The notes under the pieces are model-generated. The model was not told the DNA's origin, made no database searches, and saw nothing but the letters and a program-made list of their open reading frames with translations. From Muricea muricata (taxonomy: Eukaryota > Cnidaria > Anthozoa > Malacalcyonacea > Plexauridae), in NCBI GenBank assembly GCA_963855995.1, contig OY979717.1:27795746-27859745 (forward strand): a DNA stretch of 64,000 nt. The letters are read 5' to 3'. Position 1 is the stretch's first letter. Every line of letters starts with the position of its first letter. This document shows positions 57,507 to 64,000 of this stretch, one piece after another. The position numbers were made by a program, and so were the translations under genes.

Positions 57507-59299
57507 CTAAAAAGAGAAAAAATGTTTTGTAACTATTTCAGTGAACTTACCTCACCTTGTTGTTGATGGACTGAGTATCATGCTGAAGATAATTTCTAAA
57601 GATTACTGGTGTAGTATTTTGCTGACCTGTCGAATATTTCGGATATAAAGTGGCTGGATACAGTAGTTAACGCAATTGGTTGGGTCATTTCAGGTATAGA
57701 AAACTATCGTACTAAGGGCATAAACCTGGTGCTTTTTTCCGGTTTGCTGCGCAAAGGTGACTTAATTATTACTTGCTTTTACGTAGGACTGATTAAACAT
57801 CTTGCAATTTACCTTAATGATACATTAATGAAAGTGAGTTTTGCGACGCCCATTTGTAAAAACACCACCAATGTAACCAGTATTATAAGTTGTTTTTTGA
57901 ACTATACTTTTGCCATTTGAAAAAAATACACATGTCTATAGCATAAGCTCATTCACTTTAATTTTTGAAAAAACTCGCCTTCCGTTTTGCGACAAAACAT
58001 CGCTCATGCCAAGAAAAAGTCGTTGTGCAAGAAGAACTCTCGAACGAGATCATTTGTACATTTGCTAGAATTTTTTGCAGCGACCTTCACCAAATGCATC
58101 CCAAACGTATATCCTATGGCCTAGCTTAGCAAAAAGAGTCAGTATTTTCCGGCGAAATGACATATCATAAGTGTGCGCTCTAAGGGCTGCTGCTAGTTTT
58201 TCATATCTCTGAGGATGGCTCTGAAGGTCCAGTTTATATTAATGGAAATCACGTTAGCGTAATTTTTTTCAGCTTTTCACGATATTACTTATAAAATATG
58301 CACGAGGAATGATACCGTCTCGAAAACCAAAAGACGTACATAAATAGGCGCAGCGCTTCACAACTGTTTCGCTACACAACCAATCATACACTAACGACGT
58401 CATACGGCAGTCCCCAGAGCACACACTTATGATATGTCATTTTGGCGGAAAATACTCATTCACTCATTTTTTATGATATGCTATAATTTACCCAAATTTA
58501 CCTACTGTTGTGAAGTCTGGATGCATTTGGTGAAAGTCGCTGCACAAGCTTCACAACATACCAGTTAGAATTATGGCAAATGTTCTTGAAATATATGCAT
58601 GCATGCAAAACCCCTCGCCTTAATATATCAAAGATGCAACTATATTTTCGGAACATGAAGTATTCTTAGGATTGTTGTCATAGCAACATGCCGATTCGGC
58701 AGTTGATAATAAATGCATTCTATATTTTTTTAATAACTGTGAAAACAATGAAAGAATTAGCAGTTTTAATTAAAAAATACCTAATTTTTTAAATGTTGGT
58801 GGTCCGTATGTCGTCATGCGTAGTGTGAACTTTGGAACGGTATGAAATACAATTTATTAAGCTACATTAAAACTTTTGATGAATATTTATAAACTATTAA
58901 ATTTTTTTTGCAATAAAAACCATTTCAAGCCATGCATTTTTGATTAATTAACATAGCTACAGTCGTATTTTTTACCTGTAAATTATTTTCACACTTACAA
59001 TAAAACTACAGCCTTGTTTTAAAAAAACAAAGAAACGTAAACTTCGAATGAAATTAAAATGTGGAATCATTAAGGATACTGAATAGTCTGAATATGGCTA
59101 CCTTTTATGTACGTTTTCGTTCTTGTTTCCTTTTGTTGGCGCGTTTTTTGTCGTCTTTTCCGTATTTTTGATTTATTTTTATTGTTTTTAATGATTTCGA
59201 TTTGTTTCCCCACAGATTTCATGACATTTATTTAAAAAAACCCTCGCAATTCAATGACGTGAGCAAAAAGGTCGAACGTCCAAACCAAACCAGCACATA

Positions 59300-59350
59300 A
59301 TGGCGGATGACTTTCGAATCCCAGAATTAGTAACCCTCGCCCCGGGCTAA
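59300..59350 (+). other. conserved ATGGCGGATGAC mini-frame, copy II
   Basis: Same as at 48610 and 54960. Present because the whole unit is duplicated. Confidence 0.4.
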
Positions 59351-60010
59351 TCTAAATCGACCAGACACCAGTTTAGGCCTAATGACTTTACAAATACTAT
59401 ATACCAAACATACAAGGCAAAGTTACACGAAACAAGTGTAAAAACATGTTGAAAGCTTGCAATCTAACCTCACGGTTTGGAATTATCCAAACCATTATCC
59501 TTTCCTCAACCAAGCAACGCAACCCTAGCAATCTATCATTCGCTGCTTTTAATGGGGATTCGCACAACGTCTCCGAGACACACATAGTGGGTACTAATTG
59601 TCAATCACGTTCCCAGGGTCATTCAGAGAGAGGGAAAAGCCCTGGCACCGGCTGGCTTTTAAGATCGCGAATCGTGCTTTTTGAATACATTAACGCGATA
59701 ACTGAATATGCGAAATATTTTTCCAAAATGACCGATACGTCGAAGTGTTTAGAAAAAAGAGTAAAAGACGTAATGCAGCGCCTTAGTAAGGCGTTAAATG
59801 TTGGAAATTTTTTTCCTCGCAGATATACGGTTTTGAATAAATCAACTCGGAGCGTTACAAACGATGTTTCCACTTAAAAATCGAATTTTTAACAAACGTT
59901 TTTCCTAAACTTTACTTGTTGTAGAAACATACATCAGTATGAAAAATGTAAATTTACCGAAAAACGCAGAGCTGTAGATATTCTAAATCCATTTTTTCTG
60001 TGATACTTAC

Positions 60011-60316
60011 GACTTTCGTTCGTAGTTTTACTCTGGCTTGTTCCAAGTGGCCCTGGACCAACGTTGGTATAAGCTCGAATTGAAACAGTATACGTTCTTG
60101 CCGGTTTCAGTCCGGTTATTTCTGTATTGGTAACGTCAGATACATTAAATTTCATATCCTGAGAACAGTCATGAGAGATTGTAGAACCAAGTTGGTAACA
60201 TACTTCGTAGTTAAGTATCACCCCATTAGAATCATTTAGACTTAGCTTCGTCCACCAGATTTGAAATGCAGTCGAGTTGGCCGTAATCTGAATAATAGTT
60301 GGACCTTTTGCAGGCT
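60011..60316 (-). CDS. FN3 receptor, FN3 exon type B (copy II)
   Basis: A 306-bp phase 1-1 exon, same protein as the B exon at 55671 and intact splice sites. The gene therefore encodes at least two identical FN3 domains here, unless one copy is an assembly artefact. Confidence 0.88.
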
Positions 60317-60709
60317 CTAAGGAAATAAAACAAAAATGTACTTAAGAAGCAATGACTTGATTTAAAAGCTCACCAAAGATGTATAATAAATTACAGTGAG
60401 ATAGTTACAAAAAATGATAAGAAACACTCGCTAAGGGAATGTCTCTCGATGACGATTGGTCAGTTATTCTACAATAAATCCTAAACAACAGAGTGTAGTT
60501 TTTTAATCACTGTGCAACACCAGGTCTGCTTATGCGAAATGTAGATGAGTTATCCGGATCCAGGGAATAAGTCCTATCCAAAAGATAAATCTCTTATCCA
60601 ATGAGTAGCTATCCGCCGGATAAAAATGCGTCGCACGAAGTATGGATAGCACTGTGAGTAGCTATCCGTTGGATTATTCCTCTTTAGCTCATTGCTGCGC
60701 GTTGCTATC

Positions 60710-61000
60710 AAAAATGACGACCAAATTCGTCCTGAAATATTTTCCTAAAAAAATGAGAAAGCGAAGACTACGTCAACCAATTTTTCTCATTTCGGCTCAT
60801 CGACTGTACGCCCTCGTGTCTCAATTGGAAGAACAAAAGTTAGTGGTTATACGAGATAATTTACCAACACCAAGAAGGCTGATGTTTGGAAATCCATCAC
60901 GAACAAGGTGAATGCATTAAGAGTTGCGAGAGGGACAACAGTGAGGAAATTTCCTAACCACGGAAAATTTGTGTTGTAATGGAATCGGAATTATCAACCG
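60710..61000 (+). pseudogene. Myb/SANT-like fragment, copy II
   Basis: Copy of the fragment at 56370 with the same frameshift, so the decay predates the last duplications. Confidence 0.42.
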
Positions 61001-61540
61001 TGGACTGTTCATGCAACACGATTTATTAAAAGAGTTTTGTCTTCTTTGACACTTTGGGGACCCTTGGACTTCAGGGCACCATATACAGCTAGTGTTCTTA
61101 ATTTAAAGGAATTTTAGTGATTTGAGATATTTCTTAAATGTTTGAACATATGTTAATTTTAGATATTCAAGCTATCGCCAACACCTATTTATATTCGATT
61201 TTATACCATTTTGGTTTCCACTTTTTTTTTGAAAAAAAGTTAAGACGCATGGGGTATACTTTGTACCATAAGTATCTTATGTTGGATAAAAAGCCGATGC
61301 AAACATGCATTCAACTAGAAATTAAATCCTAAGGATGGTAGCTAGATAGGTGCATATTCATTACAGCCAATTAACTCCCGCAACAACAACATGCAGAACA
61401 AAATATTAATGCTACTATCCTTTAAATATGCTCACTTAGAAGCATTAGAATGTATTGTTTATGGACGCAAATATGTCTTCCTGAAATTCCCCACTTCAAA
61501 GGCACTTCTTCGTACAAATTACTATTTCATGACTACTTAC

Positions 61541-61849
61541 TATCTTGGAACGTTGTTTCGTTCTTCCGCCCTCCAGGAGGTCCTGGTCCCACTAAAGTAG
61601 CTGCTCGGATAGCAACACTATAGTTAGTAAACTCGTTCAAATCGTCCAGTACTGTGTTTCTGTTATCACTACCATTAATTCTTCGTGTTTTTTCACAAAT
61701 GGCATCTGCAGATGTTTGAACTTTATAACAGACCAAATAGTGCGTTATGTTTCCATTAGTTTCATTTTCGGGCACCTTCTTCCATAAAACCTCGATGGAT
61801 TTTGAACTTGTGGCGTTAATATTCACGATTTCTGGTCCTGAGGTCGGAA
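61541..61849 (-). CDS. FN3 receptor, FN3 exon type A (copy II), most upstream exon seen
   Basis: A 309-bp phase 1-1 exon. It is the first exon of the gene in transcription order within the window; the next would be a B exon beyond 64,000 if the array continues. It differs from the 57198 copy by I-C-E-K and A-A-T-L. No signal peptide or start codon for the gene lies in the window. Confidence 0.88.
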
Positions 61850-62583
61850 CTAAAAAGAGAAAAAATGTTTTGTAACTATTTCAGTGCACTTACCTCACCT
61901 TGTTGTTGATGGACTGAGTATCATGCTGAAGATAATTTCTAAAGATTACTGGTGTAGTATTTTGCTGACCTGTCGAATATTTCGGATATAAAGTGGCTGG
62001 ATACAGTAGTTAACGCAATTGGTTGGGTCATTTCAGGTATAGAAAACTATCGTACTAAGGGCATAAACCTGGTGCTTTTTTCCGGTTTGCTGCGCAAAGG
62101 TGACTTAATTATTACTTGCTTTTACGTAGAACTGATTAAACATCTTGCAATTTACCTTAATGATACATTAATGAAAGTGAGTTTTGCGACGCCCATTTGT
62201 AAAAACACCACCAATGTAACCAGTATTATAAGTTGTTTTTTGAACTATACTTTTGCCATTTGAAAAAAATACACATGTCTATAGCATAAGCTCATTCACT
62301 TTAATTTTTGAAAAAACTCGCCTTCCGTTTTGCGACAAAACATCGCTCATGCCAAGAAAAAGTCGTTATGCAAGAAGAACTCTCGAACGAGATCATTTGT
62401 ACATTTGCTAGAATTTTTTGCAGCGACCTTCACCAAATGCATCCCAAACGTATATCCTATGGCCTAGCTTAGCAAAAAGAGTCAGTATTTTCCGGCGAAA
62501 TGACATATCATAAGTGTGCGCTCTAAGGGCTGCTGCTAGTTTTTCATATCTCTGAGGATGGCTCTGAAGGTCCAGTTTATATT

Positions 62584-64000
62584 AATGGAAATCACGTTAG
62601 CGTAATTTTTTTCAGCTTTTCACGATATTACTTATAAAATATGCACGAGGAATGATACCGTCTCGAAAACCAAAAGACTTACATAAATAGGCGCAGCGCT
62701 TCACAACTGTTTCGCTACACAACCAATCATACACTAACGACGTCATACGGCAGTCCCCAGAGCACACACTTATGATATGTCATTTTGGCGGAAAATACTC
62801 ATTCACTCATTTTTTATGATATGCTATAATTTACCCAAATTTACCTACTGTTGTGAAGTCTGGATGCATTTGGTGAAAGTCGCTGCACAAGCTTCACAAC
62901 ATACCAGCTAGAATTATGGCAAATGTTCTTGAAATATATGCATGCATGCAAAACCCCTCGCCTTAATATATCAAAGATGCAACTATATTTTCGGAACATG
63001 AAGTATTCTTAGGATTGTTGTCATAGCAACATGCCGATTCGGCAGTTGATAATAAATGCATTCTATATTTTTTTAATAACTGTGAAAACAATGAAAGAAT
63101 TAGCAGTTTTAATTAAAAAATACCTAATTTTTTAAATGTTGGTGGTCCGTATGTCGTCATGCGTAGTGTGAACTTTGGAACGGTATGAAATACAATTTAT
63201 TAAGCTACATTAAAACTTTTGATGAATATTTATAAACTATTAAATTTTTTTTGCAATAAAAACCATTTCAAGCCATGCATTTTTGATTAATTAACATAGC
63301 TACAGTCGTATTTTTTACCTGTAAATTATTTTCACACTTACAATAAAACTACAGCCTTGCTTTAAAAAAACAAAGAAACGTAAACTTCGAATGAAATTAA
63401 AATGTGGAATCATTAAGGCTACTGAATAGTCTGAATATGGCTACCTTTTATGTACGTTTTCGTTCTTGTTTCCTTTTGTTGGCGCGTTTTTCGTCGTCTT
63501 TTCCGTATTTTTGATTTATTTTTATTGTTTTTAATGATTTCGATTTGTTTCCCCACAGATTTCATGACATTTATTTAAAAAAACCCTCGCAATTCAATGA
63601 CGTGAGCAAAAAGGTCGAACGTCCAAACCAAACCAGCACATAATGGCGGATGACTTTCGAATCCCAGAATTAGTAACCCTCGCCCCGGGCTAATCTAAAT
63701 CGACCAGACACCAGTTTAGGCCTAATGACTTTACAAATACTATATACCAAACATACAAGGCAAAGTTACACGAAACAAGTGTAAAAACATGTTGAAAGCT
63801 TGCAATCTAACCTCACGGTTTGGAATTATCCAAACCATTATCCTTTCCTCAACCAAGCAACGCAACCCTAGCAATCTATCATTCGCTGCTTTTAATGGGG
63901 ATTCGCACAACGTCTCCGAGACACACATAGTGGGTACTAATTGTCAATCACGTTCCCAGGGTCATTCAGAGAGAGGGAAAAGCCCTGGCACCGGCTGGCT
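62584..64000. repeat. tandem array copy III, cut by the window end
   Basis: Continues copy II at the 4343 offset with near identity up to the last base, including the mini-frame at 63643. By analogy its B exon would start about 350 bases past the window. Confidence 0.88.

Larger units (their letters stand above)
53900..58240. repeat. tandem array copy I, about 4.34 kb
   Basis: From about 53900 onward the sequence repeats at an offset of 4340 with very few changes (for example GATATTACTTATAAAATATG at 53941 and 58281). The copy contains a B exon, a Myb/SANT-like fragment and an A exon. Left of about 53900 the match to copy II continues with visible divergence. Confidence 0.88.
58241..62583. 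repeat. tandem array copy II, about 4.34 kb
   Basis: Near-identical to copy I. The offset changes from 4340 to 4343 because of three extra G near 61250 (GCATGGGGTATAC against GCATGTATAC). Contains the exons at 60011 and 61541. Confidence 0.88.

Overview
The window is from an AT-rich metazoan nuclear genome. Evidence is exons with GT-AG borders, long introns, and dense DNA transposon and retrotransposon debris. A sponge or a cnidarian fits best, given the tandem FN3 exons with tyrosine motifs in the tail and the mix of repeat families; the species cannot be named from the sequence. No rRNA, CRISPR, operon or viral gene is seen.

The one real protein-coding gene lies on the minus strand and occupies about 21.7-61.8 kb. 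Its 5' end is outside the window, beyond 64,000. It is a tandem fibronectin type III (FN3) receptor. Twelve intact FN3 exons are visible (297-312 bp, each one domain, all phase 1-1). They are followed by a last exon (21742-22100) that encodes a transmembrane helix and a short tail with several tyrosine motifs (YEQP, and a YxxL-x11-YxxL pair resembling an ITAM) and a C-terminal T-V-I that fits a class I PDZ ligand. Upstream exons alternate between two types (A and B) carried by a repeating genomic unit of about 4.34 kb. Three near-identical copies run from about 53.9 kb to the window end; older copies lie at 41.8-53.9 kb. One copy has lost its A exon, and one is split by a 4.25-kb TTAA-flanked transposon.

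Layout. 1-10.7 kb: no gene, many diverged tandem and inverted repeats, and a 372-bp palindrome-rich MITE. 10.7-15.0 kb: a 4.27-kb candidate non-autonomous element bounded by arrays of CACACC/GGTGTG palindromes. It contains a nested 659-bp MITE with 9-bp target duplications and a tRNA-like sequence. 15-19.6 kb: no gene, inverted repeats and a perfect 32-bp palindrome. 19.66-21.5 kb: long-TIR element with a CCTTTG target duplication. 21.7-22.5 kb: 3' end of the receptor gene. 22.5-30 kb: large intron filled with a Tc1/mariner element (itself split by a TTAA MITE), a probable Penelope-like tail, a LINE fragment and a decayed DIRS-like retrotransposon. 30-42.6 kb: four FN3 exons plus one dead FN3 exon, a mariner remnant, a LINE fragment, MITEs and a decayed gene. 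42.6-49.3 kb: intron with the piggyBac-like insertion, inside which sits a 2.8-kb palindromic foldback element carrying two convergent copies of a truncated HTH/integrase-like gene. 49.3-64 kb: the FN3 exon-pair array.

Most novel points: the actively expanding FN3 exon-pair array feeding a signalling tail; the giant hairpin-forming foldback element; nested insertions whose removal restores an older ORF or matches the empty site in paralogous units; and a tRNA-like promoter inside a MITE. Exon borders were read by eye from splice consensus and reading frame. All similarity calls are from motif recognition, with no database search.
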